A stretch of 20,334 nt of DNA from a virus, in IMG/VR virus record IMGVR_UViG_3300031673_000603, positions 1 through 20,334 of that record, one strand, 5' to 3'. Positions 1 to 6,512 of the stretch are shown here, piece after piece (position 1 is the first letter of the stretch; every line of letters begins with the position of its first letter). A model generated the notes under the pieces. It had not been told where the DNA came from. It did no database searches and saw nothing but the letters and a program-made list of their open reading frames with translations. Made by a program: the position numbers and the translations under genes.

Positions 1-637
1 CGTCTCCAATAGCAGTGCCAACAATCGAAAGAGCGAAGCCGAAGCCGCCGCCAAGTAAACCGCCGGCTACGCCGCCTAACGCGCCGCCGGCAGCAGCGGC
101 GGGTCCTTGCCCGAACAGCAGCGGGAAACCACCACCGATCAAAGCACTACTAATAGCTCCGCCTACATTCGATCTGCCGCCACCTGCACTGCGACCGCCG
201 CCACCGGATCTGCTAGGTATGCCGCCGGGAGGAACAGCCGGACCTTGCATATAGCTGGGCATAGCCGGGCCTTGAACGCCAAAGCCCGCGTTCGCTGTTG
301 CAACTACTCGACGTTGATTAGCAACTTCCCGTGTAATAAGGAGGTTTTTACGTTCTCGAGCTTTGTTTTCAAGCTCCATTGCTGTGACAAGTTTATTTAT
401 AGCGATACGTTCTACTTCTGTGCCCTCTGCTGCTTTACGCACTGCCCTTTCAGCCTTACTTACAGCACGGCTGTAGTTCTCCATATTAGCAACATTAAAA
501 CCCTTTCCCTCTAGTAGCTTAGCGTTACGGTTGATTAAATTTACCGAGTTATTTAGTCTATTTAATGTTTTTATAGTGTTATTTAATTGCTGCCCGCCAC
601 GTACAGCGATTTCAATATCGGCGCTATACTTTGCCAC
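1..637 (-). CDS. Tail tape-measure protein, N-terminal part (runs off left edge)
   Basis: The reverse strand is open from a GTG at 635-637 to the window edge, giving 212 codons without a stop. An in-frame TGA lies 24 bases upstream and no ATG lies between, so GTG is the only sensible start. Residues about 15-110 are polar and probably helical or coiled-coil. Residues 140-200 are very glycine-rich and contain GGGFPLLFGQGP near 168-179, a hydrophobic motif I associate with tape-measure proteins of cyanophages. Tape-measure proteins set tail length and are threaded through the tail tube. Position supports the call: it directly follows the frameshifted tail assembly chaperone, as in lambda-like tails. 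Most of the protein lies outside the window, so total length and any lytic domain are unknown. Confidence 0.85.
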   Translation of the reverse strand, partial: MAKYSADIEIAVRGGQQLNNTIKTLNRLNNSVNLINRNAKLLEGKGFNVANMENYSRAVSKAERAVRKAAEGTEVERIAINKLVTAMELENKARERKNLLITREVANQRRVVATANAGFGVQGPAMPSYMQGPAVPPGGIPSRSGGGGRSAGGGRSNVGGAISSALIGGGFPLLFGQGPAAAAGGALGGVAGGLLGGGFGFALSIVGTAIGD

Positions 638-658
638 GGAGCCACACCTTACCGTACT

Positions 659-679
659 TCAGTCTACACAGTGTATACC
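659..679 (-). promoter_or_regulatory. Candidate promoter/operator before tape-measure gene
   Basis: In the 49-base gap before the tape-measure gene the minus strand reads TATACACTGTGTAGACTGA. It contains a TACACT hexamer (670-675) and a perfect palindrome TACAC-A-GTGTA (666-676). The same ACTGTGTA-type element recurs in other leaders of this window. No good -35 was found, so the promoter function is inferred. Confidence 0.4.
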
Positions 680-686
680 CGCCGGG

Positions 687-1219
687 TTAGCGGCGGCGTT
701 TGGCTTTGTCGATTTCTTTTTGCTGGTCCTCGTTCAGGATGCTGAAGTAGGCGCTCCAGCCGAGCAGTTCTTCGGGGGTGAACGTGGTGCAAACTGTGGT
801 CAGACTTAGGCCCAGCTCCTTGGCGACACCAAATTGGAGCATGAGCCAGTTGTCTTTACGCAGTTCGGCGGCTAGGACTTTGGGTCCATAGCCTCGGAGT
901 CGTCGGTGAGGATGGCGAGCATCAGGGTCTGGAGATCCTTGTCCTTGACTTCGTTCTTGAGTACGTCGATTTCGCCGGGGGCGAAGAGCTTGCTGCCGTT
1001 TTCGTCCAGGGCTTTGGAGATCAGGAGCTGGAGGGCGAAGGCGTTGGCGTCGTCCGACTTGGCCTGCTTCTGGGCGCGTTCGCGCTCGGCCATCGTCAGC
1101 GGGCTGACCCACATCTCGAAAATGGTGCCATCGGATAGCTCCACGTTCTTTTTGGTGGGCTCTAGGTTGGCAGCCTTACGGAGGCGGTCAATCGCCCGAG
1201 TGGGAGTTGAGGCGGGCAT
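687..1219 (-). CDS. Tail assembly chaperone, long form made by -1 frameshift (lambda gpGT-like)
   Basis: Reading starts at ATG 1219. At 878-884 the minus strand carries CCCAAAG, a canonical X-XXY-YYZ slippery heptamer positioned in the zero frame as C-CCA-AAG. A -1 slip after residue 114 continues into an open frame for 63 more residues to a stop at 687, giving about 177 residues. The zero frame stops only 4 to 6 bases after the heptamer. The extension begins VLAAELRKDNWLML and ends in a charged KEIDKAKRRR tail. This is the classic G/GT arrangement: the long minor product helps load tail tube subunits on the tape measure, whose gene follows. The upstream part of the -1 frame is arginine-rich nonsense, so the -1 frame has meaning only after the slip site. 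Confidence 0.88.
872..1219 (-). CDS. Tail assembly chaperone, short form (lambda gpG-like)
   Basis: This is the zero-frame product, 115 residues ending MDPKS. It is mostly helical and charged, with a stretch around residues 38-75 rich in E, R, K, Q and A, typical of small tail assembly chaperones. It lies between the tail tube gene and the tape-measure gene, the usual place for this protein in siphoviruses. In such phages the short form is made in large excess over the frameshifted form and neither is in the mature virion; that is family knowledge, not visible here. The start ATG is preceded by AAGG with short spacing, and a candidate -10 element lies about 24 bases upstream. Confidence 0.85.
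   Translation of the reverse strand: MPASTPTRAIDRLRKAANLEPTKKNVELSDGTIFEMWVSPLTMAERERAQKQAKSDDANAFALQLLISKALDENGSKLFAPGEIDVLKNEVKDKDLQTLMLAILTDDSEAMDPKS
878..884 (-). promoter_or_regulatory. Programmed -1 ribosomal frameshift site CCCAAAG
   Basis: Minus-strand heptamer CCCAAAG in the phase C-CCA-AAG, with a zero-frame TAG at 872-874 right behind it. After slippage the tRNAs re-pair with CCC and AAA. No strong downstream pseudoknot was evident by eye. Confidence 0.85.
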
Positions 1220-1240
1220 AAAACCTTGATGATTTACGTT

Positions 1241-1257
1241 CTAGTGTAACGCAATAA
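1241..1257 (-). promoter_or_regulatory. Candidate promoter -10 for tail chaperone/tape-measure unit
   Basis: Minus strand reads TTATTGCGTTACACTAG. TACACT (1243-1248) fits the TANACT hexamer seen in other leaders and follows closely behind the terminator of the upstream tail tube gene, where a new promoter is expected. No convincing -35 is present at the right spacing. Confidence 0.4.
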
Positions 1258-1262
1258 GCATG

Positions 1263-1287
1263 AAAAAGCCCCACCGTGTGGTGGGGC
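1263..1287 (-). terminator. Rho-independent terminator after tail tube gene
   Basis: Perfect 8-base stem (GCCCCACC at 1268-1275 with GGTGGGGC at 1280-1287) with a 4-base loop. On the minus strand it is followed by five T (1263-1267). It lies 25 bases past the tail tube stop codon, as expected for a highly expressed virion gene. Confidence 0.88.
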
Positions 1288-1311
1288 GGGCGGGGGACAG
1301 CCTTGAGGCTA

Positions 1312-2079
1312 TCAGGAGACGAAGTCGAAGACGGGGGTAGCAGACGGACGGAAGTTCACAGTCACAGACTGTGCGTCGTCGGGGTTGATGTTCAGGCTTG
1401 CTGAAGTCAGCACTGCATCGAAGGCGATGGAACGACTTTGGGCCTCGTTCAGGGTGCCACCCACGAACACTTGATCGGTGTACAGCTTAAAGGCTGCACC
1501 AGTCTGTTGGCGTTGGAGTACGTCTTCGACCATCCGGTTGGATAGTGCGGCGTCTTCGTTGGTCATGTACACCGTAGCCGTACCAGACCCGTCGGCAAAG
1601 CCGGAGATGAAGTTACGGAATGGCGCATATTGACCAGGGGTGGCGCCGATGGTGGTTACGTCGATTTCACTGCGAGTGATCTCGAAGCTCCAGTCACGGA
1701 CTTGGCCTACAGCAGCGAAAGCCGCGTAGGCAACCTGGAAAGCGTTAGGAGTTGCAGCCGTGCCGTCATCGGTGATGTCAAGGATGGAGCCACCAAGCGT
1801 TGCCGATACGGTCAGCGCACCAGTGGATGCGGTGTAGCTGAGGACAAAGTAGGTGGTAGCAGCAGCGGTGCCAGCAGGCAGGGTGCCGGAGCCGGCGCCA
1901 CCTGTTTGGGTGTTGACGATGCTGAAAACAACCGGGTCACCAGCCTTCAAATTAAGGTAGGGCTCGATTGTGATGGTATCAGTGCCGACGTTGACGCCAG
2001 CTTCACCGAAGCCGCCAGTGGTGCCGGCGGGTTTGTAGTACAGAGCGCCGGACGTGCCGGACAGAACAGTGGTTGCCAT
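1312..2079 (-). CDS. Major tail tube protein
   Basis: 255 residues, beginning MATTVLSGTSGALYY. The sequence is beta-rich, with many T, G, S, A and V residues. An internal segment (about residues 45-100) looks like an extra Ig-like or insertion loop. The second half has FEITRSEIDVTTIG and FISGFADGSGTATVYM, which resemble the core strands of siphovirus tail tube proteins. Its length fits the family. It lies just after the tail terminator gene, just before the tail assembly chaperone, and is followed by a strong terminator, all typical of a tail tube gene. The protein would polymerise into the tube through which DNA passes. The ATG start is preceded by AAGTCCTT, a weak ribosome-binding site. Confidence 0.8.
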   Translation of the reverse strand: MATTVLSGTSGALYYKPAGTTGGFGEAGVNVGTDTITIEPYLNLKAGDPVVFSIVNTQTGGAGSGTLPAGTAAATTYFVLSYTASTGALTVSATLGGSILDITDDGTAATPNAFQVAYAAFAAVGQVRDWSFEITRSEIDVTTIGATPGQYAPFRNFISGFADGSGTATVYMTNEDAALSNRMVEDVLQRQQTGAAFKLYTDQVFVGGTLNEAQSRSIAFDAVLTSASLNINPDDAQSVTVNFRPSATPVFDFVS

Positions 2080-2147
2080 AAGGACTTACCAAGTGGATGG
2101 ACAGTGGAACGGGCACTGCCCGGCTTCTACCAGAATAGCAACACTCT

Positions 2148-2579
2148 TCAAGTAAGGACTGTTGCTACCCAACTTGTGTCGATGCGGCCCACAAAATGTG
2201 GGGCCTCATCAGTAGCGGAGAATGTTGGGCCGTTAATTTCACCTAACCGCATAAATGTGCCAGTGGAAGGTTTTGCGGTGTTGTTTAGGTTTTCTAGGAC
2301 GTTGACGGCAGTGGTCAGCAGGGTTTGGTTGCGGGCAGGGCCGCGCCCTTTTTCGGTAAAGATGCGGATGATAAGGGCTCCACGCGCATTGTCCACACTG
2401 CTGGTCAGCGTGGGCTCGTTTGTGATGCCGAAGGTGATGTTGATGCGGACGTATTCAGTTGTGGTATTGGGCGGGACTGCCGTGATGTTGTCGAAAAACA
2501 CAGGTACAGCCGGAACCAGTGAGTTGAACGCAGTGAGCAGTGGGTTTTCTAATGCCGCCCGAATTGCTTGGTAGTTCAT
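2148..2579 (-). CDS. Tail terminator / tail completion protein (gpU-like, DUF4128-like)
   Basis: 143 residues, beginning MNYQAIRAALENPLL. It has an N-terminal helix followed by alternating beta strands (YVRINITFG, GALIIRIFTEKGRG, then a helix TTAVNVLENL). This order of helix, strands and an ARNQ-like turn is what I expect of small phage proteins of the DUF4128/gpU type that cap the tail tube and fix its length. The start codon overlaps the stop of the preceding gene in the ATGA manner (2576-2579), indicating translational coupling. The position between neck protein and tail tube supports the role. Assignment rests on pattern and context, not on a search. Confidence 0.65.
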   Translation of the reverse strand: MNYQAIRAALENPLLTAFNSLVPAVPVFFDNITAVPPNTTTEYVRINITFGITNEPTLTSSVDNARGALIIRIFTEKGRGPARNQTLLTTAVNVLENLNNTAKPSTGTFMRLGEINGPTFSATDEAPHFVGRIDTSWVATVLT

Positions 2580-3112
2580 AGTTTTACGTTGCGTAGCGCC
2601 TGGTCCATGTAGGTACTGATGCGTTTATCAATGTTGCCGCCGCGTACATAGGTTGTGTACCAGTCAAGCGGGGCTGTACGCCGGTTTGGGCCTGAACCAA
2701 TGGACAAATCACCGCGAATACCGCTTACGCGGTTGCCTCGTTGTGCTGTTTTAATAGGCTCGAAACCTGGATATCTGTACGAGCTTTCAACTAGATCTAA
2801 GGCGACGTCAGCGTGGGGAGCTTTGTTGGCGATGTAGTATTTTAGTTCTGATTTGAACTTGAACTCATCTACGGTAAGAATCGGTGCCAGTAGACGTTGA
2901 GGAGCACCGGCAGCGCCGCTACCGCTAGTTACTTTGCTGGCGCTGGCAATTTCCCACGAATTGGAAAACGTACCGGACCACGCTGGACCGAGTTCTTGGA
3001 GATCCTTGACGACAGCTTGGGCAGACTGAGCTACTCCGAGAATGAAAGGCGCGAGAAAACCTGACTCTAGTTTTTCGGCTAGTTGCATAAAACCGTTTCT
3101 ACGTCGAGCCAT
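2576..3112 (-). CDS. Neck / head-tail completion protein (HK97 gp10-like)
   Basis: 178 residues with a basic start (MARRRNGFMQLAEKLE), a helical N-terminal third, a central WSGTFSNSWEI segment and a C-terminal WYTTYVRGGNIDKRISTYM helix. The W-x-G-x-(F/L)-x-x-S-W pattern followed by a loop, a strand region and a terminal helix is common in HK97 gp10-type proteins that join the tail to the head. It overlaps the tail terminator gene by 4 bases and starts on the last base of the preceding gene's stop codon, so all three are translated as one tight block. Its precise role (neck ring or tail completion) cannot be settled from sequence alone. Confidence 0.6.
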   Translation of the reverse strand: MARRRNGFMQLAEKLESGFLAPFILGVAQSAQAVVKDLQELGPAWSGTFSNSWEIASASKVTSGSGAAGAPQRLLAPILTVDEFKFKSELKYYIANKAPHADVALDLVESSYRYPGFEPIKTAQRGNRVSGIRGDLSIGSGPNRRTAPLDWYTTYVRGGNIDKRISTYMDQALRNVKL

Positions 3113-3489
3113 TATTGGGGCCTCGCAATTAGGGTGTGGAGGACTGGGTTGTCGCCGCGATAGCTGGTGATGGCGATGATCTTGGCCTCGCGGGTTGCTC
3201 CAGCTTGAAGGTACTGGATGCGGTCGGCCTCGGTGGGGTAGTAGGTGCCAAGCTCGGCGGTGCCGATGATTACTTTTAGGTCAGTGGTTTGGTAGAGGCC
3301 CTCGGATTCGCGGGGGCTGACGCGGGTGATAACGCCTTTGACCGTCACACTGATGTCCGCTCCATTCACTACCCCTGTAGTCGGGTTGTAGTTGCGGGGT
3401 GCGGAGGTTTTGATGTACGTGATGGTCTGGCCCCAGTCCTTTAGGAGCGGGGCGGGGATTGACTGGAATACGGTGTCGATCTGGCTCAT
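3112..3489 (-). CDS. Head closure / head-tail joining protein
   Basis: 125 residues, beginning MSQIDTVFQSIPAPLL. The middle contains a beta-barrel-like pattern (QTITYIKTSAPRNYNPTTG, ISVTVKGVITRVSPRES, LKVIIGTAEL). This is characteristic of small head closure proteins (SPP1 gp16 / lambda gpFII fold type), in which a beta barrel closes the portal channel. It is nested by one-base overlaps between the connector gene upstream and the neck gene downstream, matching the usual connector, stopper, neck, tail terminator order. Function is inferred from that order and from fold-like features. Confidence 0.6.
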   Translation of the reverse strand: MSQIDTVFQSIPAPLLKDWGQTITYIKTSAPRNYNPTTGVVNGADISVTVKGVITRVSPRESEGLYQTTDLKVIIGTAELGTYYPTEADRIQYLQAGATREAKIIAITSYRGDNPVLHTLIARPQ

Positions 3490-4016
3490 CAGCTGCGGTA
3501 CAGACGGACGGAGTTAGGACCGCCGATTCCTTTGGCCCAGCACTTCAGGAAGCTGCGTAGCCAGGGCAAGGCGTCGGTGATGGTTTGCATTGACTCCACT
3601 TCACCTTGGCCTCGGTACTTGACGCGCAGTTCGCCCAGTTCCACCTCGTCGTAGCCGCCTGGGGCAGTAACGACCGCACGTAACATTGTGGGGTTACGCA
3701 GTAGTGCCAGTGCGGTTTCGCACGTGGCGTCCTTGATTTCGCGGGGGATGAAGGTGGCATCTGCTTTAATGCCGTCGCAGGTCACGTTGATGCGGGGCCA
3801 CTTCAAGGCTTGGGTGGTGGCGGAACGGCCGCCGTAGAAGTCCAGCGTGTCGAGCCAGCCCGTTGCTGTGATAAGTGATGCGGCCTTGTTGTCGGCAGTA
3901 GCAGCGGTCCAGTCGGCAGCATCTAGCCGGTTGTCAAAATATACGCTGGCATCCGCCACCGTTATGTACGAGTTGGAAGTGGCTCCAGCAAGAGTGGCGA
4001 CGAGGACGGGAGCCAT
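3489..4016 (-). CDS. Head-tail connector / adaptor protein (often annotated DnaT-like)
   Basis: 175 residues. The N-terminal part, SYITVADASVYFDNRL followed by DWTAATADNKAASLITATGWLD, is the hallmark of a phage family often labelled 'DnaT-like ssDNA-binding protein'. In structural operons it occupies the place of the head-tail adaptor (HK97 gp6-like), so the connector role is more likely here than DNA replication. The helix ETALALLRNP and the central EIKDATCETALA region fit the mostly helical adaptor fold. The start ATG has a good ribosome-binding site (AGGAAAG, 6 bases upstream). It begins the tightly overlapping neck gene block and has a candidate promoter just upstream at 4063-4090. Confidence 0.7.
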   Translation of the reverse strand: MAPVLVATLAGATSNSYITVADASVYFDNRLDAADWTAATADNKAASLITATGWLDTLDFYGGRSATTQALKWPRINVTCDGIKADATFIPREIKDATCETALALLRNPTMLRAVVTAPGGYDEVELGELRVKYRGQGEVESMQTITDALPWLRSFLKCWAKGIGGPNSVRLYRS

Positions 4017-4062
4017 GTGTATCTTTCCTCGGGCGCTACGGGCAGCATATAGTTGTTATTCC

Positions 4063-4090
4063 AGTGTAGATCACCCGTAGAGATGAGCAA
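4063..4090 (-). promoter_or_regulatory. Candidate promoter before connector/neck gene block
   Basis: Minus strand TTGCTC (4085-4090), 16-base spacer, TACACT (4063-4068). The -10 copy is identical to those at 1243-1248 and 13974-13979. It lies in the gap of just over 50 bases before the connector gene, downstream of the capsid terminator. Confidence 0.5.
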
Positions 4091-4268
4091 CGGGGCCTGT
4101 ACGGACACTGACCGTACGTGGGCGACGTTTAGGGGGCAGGATCTTTGCCATATAGACATCGGCGCCATCCATCTCCAGTTCGGCTAGGCGCTCTTGGTAG
4201 CGGGAATAGGCGATGTCTTCGTGCCAGCCCCGGTTATCCTGTGATATGTAAAGACGGACTAGTTTCAT
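4071..4268 (-). CDS. Small uncharacterised protein in head-connector region
   Basis: 65 residues from an ATG at 4266-4268, beginning MKLVRLYISQDNRGWHEDIA and containing a basic PPKRRPRTVSVR segment before the C-terminus. The reading frame stays open further upstream, but that extension runs opposite the rightward helix-turn-helix gene and is arginine/serine-rich, so I chose the ATG at 4268. I do not recognise a family. Its place between capsid and connector genes suggests a virion or assembly role, but nothing in the sequence proves it. Its start codon overlaps the start codon of the opposing gene at a CATG tetramer. Confidence 0.55.
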   Translation of the reverse strand: MKLVRLYISQDNRGWHEDIAYSRYQERLAELEMDGADVYMAKILPPKRRPRTVSVRTGPVAHLYG

Positions 4269-4539
4269 GCCTGCCCAGAAAGCCGCTGATAACTCCATCA
4301 GCGTAAAGAAGACCAAGCCTGCTTTTGAGCCCGGCAGTGAGGTGCGCCAGCTGGAGCCAGTGGCACTGGAGATTCGTCGCCTCCGCGAGGAGGACAACAT
4401 GAACATCACCGCGATTGGGCAGAAGCTCCAGGTCAGCTACGACGTGATTAACCAGCTGATCTTGCAGTCGTACAAAAGTGTGATGAACACTCCTGTGGTG
4501 TTTGAGGCGCAGGAGAAGATTCGACTGGGGCTGGGTTGA
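4267..4539 (+). CDS. Small helix-turn-helix DNA-binding protein, antisense to head operon
   Basis: 90 residues on the plus strand. Residues about 33-68 read as a helix-turn-helix: a first helix around LEIRRLREEDN, then NITAIGQKLQVSYDVINQLI, with the spacing of a homeodomain-like or resolvase-type fold. The first 30 residues are polar and probably flexible. A second in-frame ATG at 4399 has a perfect GAGGAGG ribosome-binding site 5 bases upstream, but starting there would lose the first helix. It lies between the capsid gene and its neighbours on the opposite strand, ends just before the capsid terminator, and is probably an acquired regulatory gene (moron). Target and effect are unknown. Confidence 0.65.
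   Translation: MPAQKAADNSISVKKTKPAFEPGSEVRQLEPVALEIRRLREEDNMNITAIGQKLQVSYDVINQLILQSYKSVMNTPVVFEAQEKIRLGLG
4284..4303. repeat. Perfect inverted repeat CGCTGAT-N6-ATCAGCG
   Basis: Seven-base arms at 4284-4290 and 4297-4303. It is inside the helix-turn-helix gene and 15 bases upstream of the opposing 65-residue gene. It could be an operator, or chance within coding sequence. Confidence 0.4.
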
Positions 4540-4548
4540 GTTGGCATG

Positions 4549-4571
4549 AAAAAGGGGCCCCGTAGGGCCCC
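4549..4571 (-). terminator. Rho-independent terminator after major capsid gene
   Basis: Stem GGGGCCC (4554-4560) with GGGCCCC (4565-4571), loop of 4 bases, followed on the minus strand by five T (4549-4553). It lies 22 bases past the capsid stop. In the plus direction a looser GGTTCTTTC tail follows, so it may also end the helix-turn-helix gene transcript. Confidence 0.88.
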
Positions 4572-4593
4572 GGTTCTTTCGAGTGGCTGCTTA

Positions 4594-5706
4594 TCAGGCG
4601 TAAGCAGTTACATCGAAAGGTGTGTTTACCAGCAAGCGGGCCACGGGGACCATCTTGGTGGTGGAGTACACCAGGTTCCAGCTGCTGGTGTTACCCAGTT
4701 GGTCGGAAGCAGTGGTGTTGAGGGGGTTGTCGGTGGCGGCAGCCCACTTGGTGCCGGTTACGTGGTAACCGTAGTGGTAATCCACAGCCAGAACGTCCTG
4801 CATGGACAGGATGTTGCGGTCGGCAGCAAGACGTAGGTCCTGTTGGATGCCTTCAGCAACTACGCCCGACTTGAACAGGTAGACGGGGTACTTCTTGGCG
4901 TGGGTTGCGGTGCCGCCGGTAAGGGCGACGAGTTGGTCGTCGATGACGACACGCAGACCAGCGAAGAAAGGCACTTCGGTTTGGCTTACGCCAACGCCGC
5001 CGCCGCCCCAGGTGATGGCACCGCCTGTTGACAGAGCTGAGGTGCTGAAGACCAGCATCCCGACTTGCTGCAGGTAGTAAGCCACGTTCGAGTGCATTGC
5101 AATCGAATCGAGTTCGTCGCCGCGCTCACCCAGCTTCACCTTGGTGCCAACGACGTTGGCGACGTTCAGGAAGTTGGCCTCGACCATTGAACCAGGGACG
5201 CCAGCGAAGGACTTGTCCAGTTGGTTGGGGCCAAGGACGCCAGCGCCGGAGATGCCGCCGAACAGACCAAGCAGTTGGGCTGCCAGAGTGGCAGTCTTCA
5301 GCTTGTTGATGGCTGCGGTGAGTTGGTTGCGGACGTGGGCCAAAGGATCGGCTCCGGAGCCCAGCTTGCTGAGATCATCAGCGGCGTAGGCAAAGCCACG
5401 GTGCAGCAGGGTCATGATCTGCTCGTCGGCAGTCACGTTTGCAGGCACCAGGTAGCCGCCACCGCCACCCCAGGTGGAGTTGCTCAGAATCTGGGATTCA
5501 GTCGGGGCGATGGGGTCGAAGAATGGGACGCGGACGCGGGTGCCGCCAGCACGGGCATCAAGAGCAGCGTTGCGCTGCACAATGCCGGACTGAACCCACT
5601 TCGACTGCTCAAAGATACCTTCAGCGGTGTACTGAAGGAACTCGGGGCGGGTAACAAGGTTGGAGAGGAATGTTCCTCCCGAATAATTGCCGCTAAAGGC
5701 AGACAT
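4594..5706 (-). CDS. Major capsid protein
   Basis: 370 residues. Features of a phage coat protein include the N-terminal TFLSNLVTRPEFLQYTAEGI, a beta segment GGTRVRVPFFDPI, a glycine loop WGGGGGYLVP, a helix-rich stretch around residues 105-150 ending LAAQLLGLFGG, and a C-terminal mixed beta region. This layout (N-arm, extended loop, long helical domain, beta region) fits an HK97-like coat protein. The preceding gene encodes a coiled-coil scaffold, and a strong terminator follows, both typical. The ATG has GGAG 7 bases upstream. About 400 copies per head would be expected for this type, which is family knowledge. The family is assigned by pattern; the position makes the call strong. Confidence 0.87.
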   Translation of the reverse strand: MSAFSGNYSGGTFLSNLVTRPEFLQYTAEGIFEQSKWVQSGIVQRNAALDARAGGTRVRVPFFDPIAPTESQILSNSTWGGGGGYLVPANVTADEQIMTLLHRGFAYAADDLSKLGSGADPLAHVRNQLTAAINKLKTATLAAQLLGLFGGISGAGVLGPNQLDKSFAGVPGSMVEANFLNVANVVGTKVKLGERGDELDSIAMHSNVAYYLQQVGMLVFSTSALSTGGAITWGGGGVGVSQTEVPFFAGLRVVIDDQLVALTGGTATHAKKYPVYLFKSGVVAEGIQQDLRLAADRNILSMQDVLAVDYHYGYHVTGTKWAAATDNPLNTTASDQLGNTSSWNLVYSTTKMVPVARLLVNTPFDVTAYA

Positions 5707-5747
5707 GGATTAGCTCCAGTGAGGTTTATGGGTGTGCCCCACAGGGG

Positions 5748-6461
5748 CTAGGCGCCGGCTTCTGATTTCAGGAGGCGGGCCATATCGGGGTTATCAACCA
5801 GCATCATCATCTGCTGGGTAACGTTCCAGGCTTCTTTAGACCAAGGGTTGGACTGACCTGGGACGGCGGTGGAACGGGCACTGCTCGTTACACCCATGCC
5901 GGAACGATTACTAGCAGCAAAATGATGCTCGTAACCACTGCCGGGATTTTTAAGATTAGCGATATAGTCGCTAATTGGAACTTCGACGCCTCCGGCGACA
6001 GCCACAGGCTGCCCTTCTTTAGCGCGTAGGTTCTCCTGCAACAAACGATACAGCTGATCGGGAGCTAATGCACCAGCTTGAGAAAGTTGGGCGATGGCGC
6101 CAGCGCGGAGCTGCTCTTGTGTGAAGCCTTGGCGGATTTGCTCCACTTCGGATTCTTTGGTGTTCAACTGTTGCTTGAGTTCGGCAACAGTTTTCTGGGC
6201 CTCTTCCCACAAAGTTCTGTACTCGCCGGATTCGGCAAGTTTTGTGGTTTTGGCTTGTTCTTGGGCAGAACGCAACTCCTCTACTTGTTGCTGCAAGGTG
6301 TCGCGGTTTTCGCGGTCCTTACGGCGCTCAGAAATTAGTTCTGCGTTTTTGGAACGCAAAGCCTCGATCTGACTGGCGAGGTCTTGTGTACCAGGGACAG
6401 CCACAGGCTGTTGGAAAGCGCCATCCACAGGAGGGACTTCCGGGGTCTGGTTTTCGGACAC
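5748..6461 (-). CDS. Capsid scaffolding protein
   Basis: 237 residues from a GTG start, beginning MSENQTPEVPP. Residues about 28-105 form a clear coiled coil rich in Q, E, K and R (for example LASQIEALRSKNAELISERR). After that come a short hydrophobic linker, AQLSQAGALAPDQLYRLL, and a C-terminal part ending ARLLKSEAGA that may contact the coat protein. Length, the coiled-coil core and the place directly upstream of the capsid gene are what is expected of a scaffold that guides procapsid assembly and is then removed. No protease gene or serine protease motif is visible nearby, so removal would be by exit or by an unseen protease. Confidence 0.85.
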   Translation of the reverse strand: MSENQTPEVPPVDGAFQQPVAVPGTQDLASQIEALRSKNAELISERRKDRENRDTLQQQVEELRSAQEQAKTTKLAESGEYRTLWEEAQKTVAELKQQLNTKESEVEQIRQGFTQEQLRAGAIAQLSQAGALAPDQLYRLLQENLRAKEGQPVAVAGGVEVPISDYIANLKNPGSGYEHHFAASNRSGMGVTSSARSTAVPGQSNPWSKEAWNVTQQMMMLVDNPDMARLLKSEAGA

Positions 6462-6482
6462 GAGGTAGTTACTGGAGTTAAC

Positions 6483-6488
6483 AGTCTA
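6483..6488 (-). promoter_or_regulatory. Candidate -10 element before scaffold-capsid unit
   Basis: Minus strand TAGACT followed by GTTAAC, in the 51-base gap upstream of the scaffold gene. It fits the recurrent TANACT hexamer. Upstream TTTCAC is a poor -35. Confidence 0.35.
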
Positions 6489-6512
6489 ATACTACAGTGA
6501 AAGAGACGGTAT

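Noticed and set aside
15-809. Three proline/alanine-rich or mixed open frames on the plus strand over the left edge
   Set aside because: They are antisense to the tape-measure gene and the chaperone extension, which have clear protein character on the minus strand.
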